A stretch of DNA of 64,000 nt from Anaerobiospirillum sp. NML120449 (GCF_023051105.1 NZ_JALKIL010000018.1:22216-86215); one strand, 5' to 3'; shown: positions 47,685 through 57,431, counted from the stretch's first letter. Notes: generated from the letters alone by a model not told the origin. A program made the numbers and translations.

Positions 47685-48853
47685 GCAGGCCAACATGATC
47701 CCCAAACCGCTCTGAAAATCCCCTTACCAGGCCGCCGGTAATCAGATTTCAGCAATGACACTCTTCTAAATATATTGCAAAGCTTCTGCTCACAGTATTT
47801 CTCCCCGTAATGCTGATCCGTCTTTGCAGCAGCGTGACCGCCCGACATACTGACTTAATCCCCTCCCTGAGTGCATCCGGCTGTACTCACTTACGTCCCT
47901 GATCACGCCCATACCCACGCCCTTTCCTTGCTAACTTACGCCCTTCCTTACATACATACTGACTGCCATCTCACTCATGCTTCATGCCTGAACATGCCTC
48001 AGGCCTGTTAATCATCAATGAAGAGCTCCACTGTTGCGTTGTGTCTCACTTACCCAACATATCAACCGCGCCTCACTGGTTGCCTGCCTCACAATTAGCA
48101 GGATTGCAGCTGCTGACTATGCTCAGGAGATATGTTCCCAACATCCATGCATTAAGTCTATATGCTCCGCATGTACTCTCTTGCCTGCATGTGACTTATA
48201 TCCCTGTTGTAATGCATATCATGCATTTAACTCATGGCCATTATGCGCCCAATTTCATAAATATAATATGTTTTGTAAAGAATAATTTGTTATGTCAGGT
48301 GATAACCCACATATCTTCATGAACTTAATACTGCAGCTGATGGCCGCATGTACTGTTGCACCACCATGGCATGAAGCTACTGGTTAAGAGCTCGTGCCAG
48401 CGCTTATTGCTATAAGAGTTATCATCATGAGCCCTGTCCGTCGCTCCTGGAAATACCATACCCTGCAATGCATTACATCCTGACGAATATTCATTACATA
48501 ATGTTATGTAAAGAGCTACTAACGGAACTGGCCAGCTATACTCATTTATGACATCAGTTTACAGACTTGAGAGGTACTGTATGCATGGGAGTGACTGAAG
48601 AGGCACTGCAATGTGCATCGTACGGGTAAGGTGAAAGGGATGGTTACGCTTTGAAAGCCAGGGACCAGCTGTTGTAATGGAACAGACTTCGCTGATGGCT
48701 GTATTAATTTGTCCCGGCATTACCTGGCACTGACATGGCACTGACATGGCGAACGAGCCAGCTAAAAGGATTTACTTCAAGGCATTGCCTGGAATTAATG
48801 AGCAAGTGGCGTTACAAATGACCAGGGATGGCCATCAGGTGAAAGCCAGGCAG

Positions 48854-48881
48854 ATGAATGAATGAATGAATGAATGAATGA
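48854..48881. repeat. (ATGA)7 microsatellite
   Basis: Seven perfect tetranucleotide units, about 65 bp past the 3' end of bioC. Confidence 0.95.
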
Positions 48882-48946
48882 CTGTATAGCGAATTGCTGG
48901 ATGGACGTGATCAAAGTAACATGAGGCCTGCTGCTTTGGGGATGAA

Positions 48947-50119
48947 TCAGCGCAGAATGGCAATTACATAGTAAGGGTGCCAGGTAAGGCAGACGCCCTT
49001 TTGACTGGCATAGAGCTGCTCATAGCGCGCCAGCAGCTGGCGGAACCGTCCGGCACTCAGAGGAGTGGAGCTCAGTGCTGTTACTCCCGTGTCCCGCAGA
49101 GAACGGAAGAGCTCCAGGGCACCAGGGAAATACTGATGCTGCACATCAAAGACAATTTCATATTCGCCCGGCAGAGCCACCTGTGCCACAGCCTGTTCTA
49201 TCTGCTGGCAAGTGAGATAATCAAGGCTCAGGCCCGCCATATCACGAATCTGGGCAAAGTTGCCCTCATAAAATGAGGAGAATGCCAGAACGGTAGCCCC
49301 CTGGCTGCGGCTTGACTGGCAGCAACTCATGCCAGACTGGCTTGAACTGAAGCCCGACTGGCGGCAACCCATGCCAGACTGGCTGGAGCTGCTGCCCGGC
49401 TGGCTGGAGCTGCCCTTAGCAAGTACTGAGCAATGCTGCAGGGCATCAGGCAGTGAGCTGAACCACTGGAAAGCGGCATTGCTGACGATAAGGTCAAAAG
49501 GCTGCTCCAGAACGTCACTGTCAGCAGCGCTCAGTTCCATGGCATTACCGCACACATAGCTAAGCTCAGGATGTGCCTGCACAGGGTAGTTGAGGCTTTC
49601 CTTGCTCAGCTGTGCCTCTGAGGCTGCCTGACGTCCGGCAATGGCCTGCAGATTATGCTCAATCATGGCCATGCTGAGGTCATTAAGACACAGCTGGGAA
49701 ACAGGCAGATTATTGAGCAGCTGAGCTGTGAAATTGCCCGGGCCACAGCCAATCTCCAGCACGCGCATTCCGGCATGCCCCATTGGCATCATGTCATGCT
49801 TATCTCCAGCCTCGCCGCATGCAGCAGCTGAGCAGGCGGCAGCGGCGGCGCCAGCTGCGGCGGCTGAGTAAGCTGAGTCAGCTGCGGCTGCATGGGCCGC
49901 TGCGTCAGAACTGCCATGACTGTAACCATTGCATGTGGCCGGGCTGCCCTGGCAGCCGGTAGCTGTCAGTGCTGGTATCAGCCGGGATCTGCTGCTCAAA
50001 AAGGATTTGAGCAGTGTGCACAGGCGGGCACCCATGGCATTTTGCATGTGGGCATGCTGCTCATAGGTTGGTGCTGCACGGGAAAAGGAACGCTGCAGAA
50101 AGTTAAGGTCAATGTTCAT
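48947..50119 (-). CDS. bioC: Malonyl-ACP O-methyltransferase BioC
   Basis: SAM-dependent enzyme that methyl-esterifies malonyl-ACP to start pimelate synthesis. The N-terminus FLQRSFSRAAPTYEQHAHMQ is typical of BioC. The SAM-binding motif I is VLEIGCGPGNFTAQLL, followed by LNDLSMAMI and FDLIVSNAAFQW. At 390 residues it exceeds the roughly 250 of E. coli BioC because of two inserts: an Ala-rich run (AAAAGAAAAACSAAA) before motif I, and a Ser/Gln/Cys-rich repeat (SSSQSGMGCRQSG) after the AFQW motif. The start at 50119 is chosen by homology; no good ribosome site is seen. It is the last gene of the leftward bioF-bioG-bioC set. Confidence 0.88.
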   Translation of the reverse strand: MNIDLNFLQRSFSRAAPTYEQHAHMQNAMGARLCTLLKSFLSSRSRLIPALTATGCQGSPATCNGYSHGSSDAAAHAAAADSAYSAAAAGAAAAACSAAACGEAGDKHDMMPMGHAGMRVLEIGCGPGNFTAQLLNNLPVSQLCLNDLSMAMIEHNLQAIAGRQAASEAQLSKESLNYPVQAHPELSYVCGNAMELSAADSDVLEQPFDLIVSNAAFQWFSSLPDALQHCSVLAKGSSSQPGSSSSQSGMGCRQSGFSSSQSGMSCCQSSRSQGATVLAFSSFYEGNFAQIRDMAGLSLDYLTCQQIEQAVAQVALPGEYEIVFDVQHQYFPGALELFRSLRDTGVTALSSTPLSAGRFRQLLARYEQLYASQKGVCLTWHPYYVIAILR

Positions 50120-50479
50120 ATGGCCAAAAACAAATTCTGCTCTTACAGGCCGGAGATCAGGACAGGATAATCTGCCCTGCAGCGCAGGTCGGCAGAATCG
50201 AAAAGCATAAGGATAAACAGCTGGTTGCCCGCAGCAATACACAGGTAATTCGCAGCATTCAGGGCAAAAAAGTAACGGGCACGGGGCAAGGGGCACTGCG
50301 GCATATGGAACAGTGTCTTATCATCAGGCAGTGCCTTGATGTGCTGATGCTACAGCCTGCAGCACAGCTGGACGCTGGCGCTCTGAAAGTGCTGATGCTG
50401 CAGCACAGCTGGACGCTGGCTCTCTGAAAGTGCTGATGCTGCAGCACAGCTGGGCGCTGGCGCTCTGAAAGTGCTGATG
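50120..50479. other. bioG-bioC gap
   Basis: 360 bp without a gene, half of it a 41-bp tandem repeat that runs into the 3' end of bioG. Confidence 0.6.
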
Positions 50480-50512
50480 CTACACCGCAGCTGGACGCTG
50501 GCGCTCTGGAGC
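50343..50512. repeat. 41-bp tandem repeat, 4 units
   Basis: Units of the form GCTGATGCTGCAGCACAGCT followed by GGACGCTGGCGCTCTGAAAGT; the first has a 7-bp insertion. The last unit overlaps the final codons of bioG. Confidence 0.9.
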
Positions 50513-51616
50513 TGCCATGATAAAGCCAAAGAGCTCCGGGCAAAGATGGGCAGCGTGGACCAGCTTCAAGGTAAAGCCGGCCGCCTTTGACTGTGCGCTC
50601 TCTTGACGGGCCTGACCTCCAAGGCGCATCAGGCCATAGCTGTGCCAGTAATGGTACTGGGCTGCAGGAGGGATGATGACATCGCCAAGAGATACCCATG
50701 CCTCATCAAAGTAAAATGCCGCCGCCTCAAGTGAGGAAAAGTCATCACTTACAGGGCAGGTATCAGGAGCATCGTCAAGCTTTACAAAAGGCATGAACCT
50801 GAGCTCACAGCGATATTCATCCACGCTGCGGGTGCTGCGGACAGCATCGGCAAGAGCCCGGCACTGGGCTGAAACACGGTAAATTGCTGAATCGTCTACA
50901 TCCTCAACCTGCTCAACACCAATTTCAGCTGCTTTGGCGTAGGTGCACATGTTTTTGACAAAGTGCTTATGCATCAGGGCAGAGAAGCGATCCAGAGTAG
51001 CATCATAAACTGGCGGGTCGATACCAAAGTTCATATCAACACTGAGCACAGTACCATTGACTGCAACTGCATGGACAATACGGCTGCGCAGCACCTCAAG
51101 GTGCTCAGCCAGCGCCCGCACAATACGCACTCCAAAACTCCAGGCAACAATCTCAATTTCCTGGTAGGAAGCACACAGCGCCTCAAGAGCACGGCAGTCC
51201 ATGTCAGTCACATCAAAGCTTTCGCCCTGAGCAACAGCATCGCCATCCAGTCCCTGAGAGTAGTTGCAGATAATATACAGGTCCAGTACGCCGCCCGCTC
51301 CCTTGCCGCCGTTACTGACGGCACCGGATGCAGCTCCGGCCGCTGCTGCGCCAGCTGCAGCTCCGGCCGCTGCTGCGCCGGCAGCTGTTGCGCTGGCGGC
51401 AGTTGCCCGGACACGGGCCACCTGACCGTAGACCTTTTTAACCGCCACTGGCTCAGCAGCATCCTTATGAGCACACATAATCTCACTTAAAGTCTTGCCA
51501 TCCTGAGCAAAGCCGGCAAAGAACATGCGGGCACGGCTGCCTGATATCTGAGCTGACTGCTGAGAGCTGAGCAGACGGCAGCTGTTATCACTGAGGCTGA
51601 TCTGATAAATGTCCAT
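50480..51616 (-). CDS. bioG: Pimeloyl-ACP methyl ester esterase BioG
   Basis: Predicted alpha/beta hydrolase of the BioG (DUF452) family, which removes the methyl ester from pimeloyl-ACP in place of BioH. Family motifs: MFFAGFAQDG near the start, YQEIEIVAWSFGVR with the nucleophile Ser in the W-S-x-G elbow, and HAVAVNGTVLSVDMNFGIDPPVYDATL. An Ala/Gly-rich insert (ASATAAGAAAAGAA...) at about residues 70-105 is not part of the family. The start at 51616 is preceded by AAGGGTCAGTC; an ATG 15 nt upstream overlaps that site. The last residues (APERQRPAAV) are encoded by a 41-bp repeat unit, so the C-terminus may be recent. It lies between bioF and bioC. Confidence 0.85.
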   Translation of the reverse strand: MDIYQISLSDNSCRLLSSQQSAQISGSRARMFFAGFAQDGKTLSEIMCAHKDAAEPVAVKKVYGQVARVRATAASATAAGAAAAGAAAGAAAAGAASGAVSNGGKGAGGVLDLYIICNYSQGLDGDAVAQGESFDVTDMDCRALEALCASYQEIEIVAWSFGVRIVRALAEHLEVLRSRIVHAVAVNGTVLSVDMNFGIDPPVYDATLDRFSALMHKHFVKNMCTYAKAAEIGVEQVEDVDDSAIYRVSAQCRALADAVRSTRSVDEYRCELRFMPFVKLDDAPDTCPVSDDFSSLEAAAFYFDEAWVSLGDVIIPPAAQYHYWHSYGLMRLGGQARQESAQSKAAGFTLKLVHAAHLCPELFGFIMAAPERQRPAAV

Positions 51617-51836
51617 GACTGACCCTTGCAAAGAATGGAAAAGAAAGGCGACTGAACGCGACTTACGGAAGCTGCAGCATGCCCCGGCATTTAAACCGTA
51701 CTGGCAAAGCCCTTACGGACAGGCGGTTTACATCGCAAAGCGTCCGGAATGCTAATGGATATTGTGAGATACGGGTTGTTGTGGAATACGGGATGGGATC
51801 GGCCTTTGGGTGGATCCCGCACCGTGCATCTGAGAG

Positions 51837-53234
51837 CTAATTGCTGTCAACAAAATAGTGTCGGTGATGGCTGATGACTTTGGTGATGCGGTCGATATCG
51901 TCTATGCGGATATTACAGTTGAGGGTAAGACGCAGGCGGGCCTGACTTGCCGGTACGGTAGGATGACGTATTGGCATGGCCAGCAGGCCATAGCGCTTGA
52001 ATATGTCACTGGCCTCAATAGCCTTCTGGCTGTCACCGGTAATAAGAGGCTGAATCTGGCTTTCTGATGGTGCCAGTCCCAGCTCTTTGAGGTTATTGTG
52101 CAGATACTGGGTTATTTCCCTGAGGTAATTGCGCTTGTAGCGCAGGGCGTCACTGGCAAGCAGACCTACCACATAAAGGGAGAAGGTCACATTAAAAGGC
52201 GGCAGCGCTGTGGCATAGATAAGAGGCCTCATGAAATTGACCAGATAGTCCTTAACCTCACGGGAGCACAGCACAAAAGCTCCAAAGGAGCCTATGGCCT
52301 TGCTCAGAGTGCCCATGATGAAGTCTACCTTGTCCACCAGGTTGAGCTCCTTGCACAGACCAAGGCCGTCATCGCCATAAAGACCAAAACTGTGGGCCTC
52401 GTCGACATAGACCAGCACATTGTCATAGCGCTCCTTGAGAGCCACAATCTCTCTGAGACGGGCACGGTCGCCATCCATGCTGAATACGGACTCGGTAACA
52501 ATGACTATGTTTTCATACTTGTCGTGATACTTCTCAAGCAGTATCTCAAGATGCTTCATGTCATTGTGGGCAAAGCGCATGCTGCGGGCCTTGCTCTGAA
52601 GCATGCCATCAATAATGGAGGCATGGGCCAGACGGTCTACCAGCAGCAGATCATTGCGGGTAAAAAGAGTGGAGATAATACCGGTATTGGCATCAAAGCC
52701 TGAACCTATATACAGACAGGTGCGCTCTTTTTCCTTGGGAGCTTCATAGCCCATGGCGCACTCACGCTCAGCCAGGGCCTGATAGTCATCAGTCTCACAG
52801 CCGCTGCGGTGACGCATCTCATTACTGGCAAGTTCTCTGCCCCATACTGACTGACTTTCACCGCTGAGCTCCCCCTGAAGGGATGGTACACAGCCGTTGA
52901 ACAGCGAGGCTACCAGATCTTCAAAATAGGCATAGGACAGGTGATTGCCGGTAAGAAGGCGTGAGCCGGTGGCACCCGAGCACAGGGTACGCAGCATAAA
53001 CTGGGTAGCGTAATTGCTGCCAGTACCTGAGCTGTCCATCATGGTATTGATGAAAGATGAAAGAAATTTGGTATCGCGGGCTATACCCAGATAGTCATTG
53101 CTCGACAGATCAATATAGCGGCTGTGGTCAACCACGATATTGTCATCCTGGAAATTGATAAGAGGCAGTTCGCGCAGATTGCCCGCATCCTGACGGGCTT
53201 TGAGCTCTGATCTCAGTCTTTTGTAAAATTGCAT
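51837..53234 (-). CDS. bioF: 8-amino-7-oxononanoate synthase
   Basis: PLP enzyme that condenses pimeloyl-ACP with alanine. Motifs: IDLSSNDYLGIA near residue 45, GATGSRLLTGNH, FDANTGIIS, DRLAHASIIDG, VYVDEAHSFGLYG, and the PLP lysine in GTLSKAIGSFGAF at about residue 312. About 465 residues against 384 in E. coli; the main extra is a hydrophilic stretch of roughly 60 residues (about 115-175) between the GNH motif and LYIGSGFDAN. The start at 53234 (MQFYKRLRSEL) matches other BioF proteins; a GTG 15 nt upstream is also possible. First gene of the leftward set, divergent from bioB. Confidence 0.95.
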   Translation of the reverse strand: MQFYKRLRSELKARQDAGNLRELPLINFQDDNIVVDHSRYIDLSSNDYLGIARDTKFLSSFINTMMDSSGTGSNYATQFMLRTLCSGATGSRLLTGNHLSYAYFEDLVASLFNGCVPSLQGELSGESQSVWGRELASNEMRHRSGCETDDYQALAERECAMGYEAPKEKERTCLYIGSGFDANTGIISTLFTRNDLLLVDRLAHASIIDGMLQSKARSMRFAHNDMKHLEILLEKYHDKYENIVIVTESVFSMDGDRARLREIVALKERYDNVLVYVDEAHSFGLYGDDGLGLCKELNLVDKVDFIMGTLSKAIGSFGAFVLCSREVKDYLVNFMRPLIYATALPPFNVTFSLYVVGLLASDALRYKRNYLREITQYLHNNLKELGLAPSESQIQPLITGDSQKAIEASDIFKRYGLLAMPIRHPTVPASQARLRLTLNCNIRIDDIDRITKVISHHRHYFVDSN

Positions 53235-53249
53235 GCTCACAGCATTCAC

Positions 53250-54122
53250 CTGCCTTATCTGAAAAGAACCATGACTGTCATTTAACCCTGCCCCTTATGC
53301 CCTGCCCACATGACAGAGCAGCATACCAGGCCCTCTGCAGTGCGCCTTTGCCCGGCATGGCCCTGCTGGCCATCCATTGCCTGGACTTGCCACGCATGCT
53401 CCAGTGGTGGCCTTGCCCTGCCGGGCAATGCCTGACCAGTATGAGCCCGCCCTTGCGGGCAGTGCCACGCACTGTCCAGGCTGAGCCCGCCCTTGCGGGC
53501 AGTGCCCCGCATTGTCCAGAATGAGCCCGCCCTTGCGGGCAATGCCTGACCAGGCTGATCTTATGCTCAATGGAGCATTAGAATCCTGCGGTAAGTCCTG
53601 TCCATGGCCTTACCAGAGCCTGCAGTCTGCCCATATGGAGGCCATATTATGCTCATGCCGGTATGAGGCATTTTGTTACCGGCAATCGCCCGAAATTCAG
53701 GCGCATAAATTATATGGTTTATAGACCAGGCACTCAACAAAATCAGGAAATTTAGCCATCTTTTGACCTGCTCATTGCTCAGTACATGCAGCTTGCCAGG
53801 CAGCTCCCATATGCCAGGTGCCCTTATTACAGGCCAGAGAGCTGGCGCGCACGATAATGACAGCGCGTCTGTAGTACATGCGCCTTGTATGTGCTGTCTG
53901 GCATGTGCTGTCTTACACCTGCTCTCTGGAATGTGCACACTGGCACGGGAATATGCACGGGACGTGGTGTTATGGGGCAGATAAGTGATTCTGCGGACAT
54001 ATGTGGGGACGGGGCCTGGAAATGATAAGGAAATGCAGGAGGCGCGTGCGGGTCGGGCGTGCTTTTGCGCCTGTGCTAATATGTGGGTTCCGTTTATTTC
54101 ACGTCAAAAAGGATGTTATTGG
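53250..54122. other. Divergent bioF-bioB intergenic region
   Basis: About 870 bp that should carry both biotin promoters. It contains an array of identical hairpins (53413-53540). No clear BirA operator (a long TTGTAAAC-type dyad) was found. Confidence 0.55.
53413..53545. repeat. REP-like hairpin array, 40-bp period
   Basis: The 16-bp palindrome GCCCGCCCTTGCGGGC occurs at 53445-53460, 53485-53500 and 53525-53540, exactly 40 bp apart, each followed by a CAGTGCC or CAATGCC word. A degenerate fourth copy (GCCCTGCCGGGCAATGCC) lies at about 53415. Confidence 0.9.
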
Positions 54123-55466
54123 ATGGTTTCCAACACTGACACCAAAGACATGGAGCAGGTACACGCCTGCCAGTGCCATGATCAGAAAGGGGACAGCAAA
54201 GCTGCTTCTTCTTGCTGCCCTGACTCTTCTGCCGTTTTAAATGAGAAGGAGCAGGAGACCAGCTCAGGTTGCAGTTGCAGCTGCACTGACAGCGCCCCTG
54301 AAGGAAGCTCATCTCATTCAGCCCATGGCTGCTGTGGTGCCACTGAACATGCCCACAGCTGTGGCTGCCGTGCCTCAGATTACCAGGTACATCAAAGCAG
54401 TGCCGATCTCTTTACTGACGAGCCTGTTTTTGTCGGCATGAGCGTGGAGCAAATCAGCAGTGAAATTCTCGAGCGCCTTAAGAGCGGCGGTCAGATTACA
54501 GCCAATGAGGCCCGCTGGTGTATGGAGCAGATGCCTCTTGAGGATCTGATGGAGCTTAGCCACAAGGTAACCTCCAGCGTAGCTTCAAAGCATGTCAGCC
54601 TGTGTTCCATTACCAATGTCAAATCCGGCCGCTGCCCTCAGGACTGCAAGTGGTGCGCTCAGTCCATGCACTTTAAGACCGGAGCTGAGGTCTATGACGT
54701 CAAGAGCAAGGAGCAGTGCCTTATTGAGGCCAGAGCCTGCTATGAAAAAGGCGTGGAGATGTTCTCCCTGGTAGCCTCTGGCAAAAAGCCTAACCGCCAG
54801 GACTTTGAAAAGCTCCTTGAGGTAGCTGACTACCTGCGCGCCAATGTTCCAATCAAGCTGTGCGCCTCCTTGGGCCTGCTTGATGAGGACATGCTCACTG
54901 AGCTCAAGGCTCATGGTATCGAGCGCTACCACTGCAATCTGGAAACAGCCCCAAGCTATTTTGACAGGCTGGTAACCCGCCACACCATCAAAGACAAGCT
55001 CAATACCTTAAAGGCAGCGGAACTCGTGGGCATGGAGCTGTGCTCAGGTGGTATTATTGGCATGGGTGAAAACAGCCTTGACCGTCTGGAGCTGGCTCTG
55101 GCCCTGCGCGAGCTGGGTATCAAGTCCATCCCGGTAAATGTGCTCCACCCTATTGAGGGCACTCCTCTGCACGGTTCAGCCCCTCTTAGCGATGAGGAAG
55201 TGCTGCGTGCTGTCAGCATGTTCCGCCTCATCAATCCTGATGCCCATCTGCGCTTTGCCGGCGGCCGTGCCCTGCTGAGCGATGAGGTGGTCAACAAGGC
55301 TATCTACTGTGGCATGAATGCCGCCATTGTAGGCGATCTGCTCACTACCCTTGGTTCTGATATCAACTCAGACCGCGAGCGCTTTGCCCGACACCACTAC
55401 GATCTGCCGGAAATCCCGGCCACCGCAGCTGCCGGCGTTCAGGCCGCTCTGGACTCAGCCCACTGA
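54123..55466 (+). CDS. bioB: Biotin synthase with Cys-rich N-terminal extension
   Basis: Radical SAM enzyme that inserts sulfur into dethiobiotin. The [4Fe-4S] motif CPQDCKWC places Cys at 171, 175 and 178 (53, 57 and 60 in E. coli). The rest of the barrel is intact: YHCNLETAPSYF, CSGGIIGMGE, NVLHPIEGTPL and FAGGRALL. 447 residues from the ATG at 54123 (AAGGATG upstream). Before the core there is an extension of about 118 residues, of which the first 90 are Cys/Ser/His-rich (CQCH, SSCCPDS, GCSCSC, HGCCGATEHAHSCGC), resembling a metal-binding tail. This is not usual for BioB. It is divergent from bioF, and bioA follows 309 bp downstream. Confidence 0.95.
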   Translation: MVSNTDTKDMEQVHACQCHDQKGDSKAASSCCPDSSAVLNEKEQETSSGCSCSCTDSAPEGSSSHSAHGCCGATEHAHSCGCRASDYQVHQSSADLFTDEPVFVGMSVEQISSEILERLKSGGQITANEARWCMEQMPLEDLMELSHKVTSSVASKHVSLCSITNVKSGRCPQDCKWCAQSMHFKTGAEVYDVKSKEQCLIEARACYEKGVEMFSLVASGKKPNRQDFEKLLEVADYLRANVPIKLCASLGLLDEDMLTELKAHGIERYHCNLETAPSYFDRLVTRHTIKDKLNTLKAAELVGMELCSGGIIGMGENSLDRLELALALRELGIKSIPVNVLHPIEGTPLHGSAPLSDEEVLRAVSMFRLINPDAHLRFAGGRALLSDEVVNKAIYCGMNAAIVGDLLTTLGSDINSDRERFARHHYDLPEIPATAAAGVQAALDSAH

Positions 55467-55775
55467 CAGCCATCAGGCCGGCCCGTCCGTCCTGACGGCC
55501 TGTCATTACAGGTCGCCCTGCAGAACCTGTCCAGAGGCGTGCCCCGCCCGGACGGTCCGCTTCTGCAGGCATTGCATGCCCGCATGCTGGCATGCAGGCG
55601 ATCCGCCCCACAGGCCGCTGTGCGGTCCTTGCAGATAATGGCCCAATATACTGATCCGGCCTGAGCTTATGGCCGTGCAAGATTACTGCAGACGCCACCG
55701 TATTGTCATTACCTGAGCTAAAACGGTTCTGACAGCGGTGGCGTGCTTTTTAAAGCTAAATAGACAGGAGGACAA
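55467..55775. other. bioB-bioA gap
   Basis: 309 bp, GC-rich, no gene seen. No U-tracted terminator is evident, so bioB and bioA may be co-transcribed. Confidence 0.5.
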
Positions 55776-57248
55776 ATGAGTTTTAACGATCTCATTGATA
55801 CCTTTGACCAGCAACACCTGTGGCACCCTTATACCTCGGCCCTGCAGCCGCTGCCGGCACTGAAGGTGGTCAGCGCCCGTGAGCGTACCCTTACATTAAG
55901 TGACGGTACTGAGCTTATTGATGCCATGTCCTCATGGTGGTGCTGCTCTCTTGGCTATCAGGTCCCTGCCATTACCATGGCGCTCAAGGAGCAGGTCGAC
56001 AGGCTGCCTCATGTCATGTTTGCAGGCCTTACGCATGACCCGGCCATCAATCTGGGTAAAAGACTGTTAAAGCTGCTGCCATATATGGAGCATATCTTCT
56101 ATGCCGATTCGGGATCAGTGGCCACTGAAGTCAGCCTGAAAATGGCCCTGCAGTATCAGCGCGCCCGTCAGCGCCCGGAGCGCACCAACTTTCTGACCGT
56201 ACGCTCGGGCTATCATGGCGACACCTGGAATGCCATGTCAGTATGTGACCCTGAGGGTATGCATACTGTCTTTGGCAAGGCCATGCAGCAGCGCCTCTTC
56301 GCCGCCAATCCTGAAACCCCGTTCCCGGGCAGCACAGTATTCAGCAAAAAGCGTCCGCACTACGCCCCCGCCCCGACAGGCAGCATCGCTCCTGCAGGTG
56401 CCACCGCAGGCGCAACTGCAGGTGCAACTGCAGCCGGAGCCGGCGCTGTACAGGCACCTGCTGCGCCAGGCTGCGCTTTTGACCGCCATGACCTTGATGA
56501 CATTACCGCCATGGTGGAGTCGCACCAGTCAGAAATCGCCGCCGTTATTCTTGAGCCAGTGGTTCAGGGAGCAGGAGGCATGCTCTTTTATCATCCTGAG
56601 TTCTTAAAGGGCTTAAGGGAGCTGTGCGATCGTCATGACATTGTGCTCATTGCCGATGAAATCGCTACCGGCTTTGGCCGTACTGGACGCATGTTTGCCT
56701 GTGAGCATGCCGGTATTGAGCCTGACATCATGCTGCTGGGCAAGGGACTGACAGCCGGATATATGACTCTGTCAGCCGTGCTGTGCCGCAGCCATATTGC
56801 TCAGGCTGTTTCCCAGTCCGATCCTTATGTCTTCATGCATGGCCCTACCTTTATGGCCAATCCTCTGGCCTGCTCAGTAGCCTGTGCTGCCATTGACAGC
56901 CTGATGAACTTTGACTGGGCCGGACGTACTGCCGCCATTGAACGCATTTTCAAAGAGCAGCTTTACCAGTGCCGTGACTTCAAGTGTGCTGTTGAGGGCC
57001 GCGCTCTTGGTGCTATTGGCGTTATTGAACTTAGTGAACGCGCCAATGTCCCTGCCATTCAAAAGGAATGTCTCAAGCTTGGAGTATGGCTGCGTCCAAT
57101 GGGCAATCTGCTCTATGCCATGCCACCGCTGACCAGTACTGATGAGGAAATGATGAAGATATGCTCAGCCATGAAGGCCATTGTGGCCGCCATGGACGAC
57201 GGCACCATTGCCTCAACCTCCCTGCCAGTAAACGACAGTCTTATCTGA
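55776..57248 (+). CDS. bioA: Adenosylmethionine-8-amino-7-oxononanoate aminotransferase
   Basis: Class III PLP aminotransferase that uses SAM as amino donor to make 7,8-diaminopelargonate. Motifs: HLWHPYTSAL near the start, DAMSSWWCCSLGY, the PLP-phosphate loop YADSGSVATEVSLKMA, SGYHGDTWNAMS, LIADEIATGFGRTG, and PLP Lys323 in LLGKGLTAGYMTL. 490 residues; an Ala/Gly/Pro/Thr-rich insert (GATAGATAGATAAGAG...) of about 35 residues at about 198-233 accounts for most of the excess over the E. coli enzyme (429). Strong ribosome site ACAGGAGGACAA. Confidence 0.96.
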   Translation: MSFNDLIDTFDQQHLWHPYTSALQPLPALKVVSARERTLTLSDGTELIDAMSSWWCCSLGYQVPAITMALKEQVDRLPHVMFAGLTHDPAINLGKRLLKLLPYMEHIFYADSGSVATEVSLKMALQYQRARQRPERTNFLTVRSGYHGDTWNAMSVCDPEGMHTVFGKAMQQRLFAANPETPFPGSTVFSKKRPHYAPAPTGSIAPAGATAGATAGATAAGAGAVQAPAAPGCAFDRHDLDDITAMVESHQSEIAAVILEPVVQGAGGMLFYHPEFLKGLRELCDRHDIVLIADEIATGFGRTGRMFACEHAGIEPDIMLLGKGLTAGYMTLSAVLCRSHIAQAVSQSDPYVFMHGPTFMANPLACSVACAAIDSLMNFDWAGRTAAIERIFKEQLYQCRDFKCAVEGRALGAIGVIELSERANVPAIQKECLKLGVWLRPMGNLLYAMPPLTSTDEEMMKICSAMKAIVAAMDDGTIASTSLPVNDSLI

Positions 57249-57381
57249 CCATCAAACGCGCAGCGCCCGCCCATGCACCATAACTGCCGGGCAGCCCGCC
57301 GCCGGCGCTGGCTGCGCTGAGCGCAGCGGCTCCGCTGCGCTTTTTATCAGGGCCGGCACACAGGTGCCTGTCCTTAAACGC

Positions 57382-57416
57382 AAAAAGGAAGCCCGGGGGC
57401 TTCCTTTTTGCTTTAT
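57382..57416. terminator. Bidirectional terminator between bioA and the bioD-like gene
   Basis: Stem AAAAAGGAAGCCC / GGGCTTCCTTTTT with a tiny loop. T-tracts on both strands suit the convergent genes on either side. Confidence 0.88.
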
Positions 57417-57431
57417 GCGCTGCGGGCAGGA

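Larger units (their letters stand above)
47481..48946. other. 1.5-kb gene desert after ilvH
   Basis: Holds the ilvH terminator and an (ATGA)7 microsatellite. No credible gene. The region around 48250-48310 is AT-rich. Confidence 0.55.

Noticed and set aside
53413..53545. 40-bp-spaced palindromes as a CRISPR array
   Set aside because: Only three full copies; the inter-repeat sequence is partly conserved and too short for spacers; no cas genes.
53250..54122. BirA operator between bioF and bioB
   Set aside because: No long TTGTAAAC-type inverted repeat was found by eye; a profile scan would be needed.
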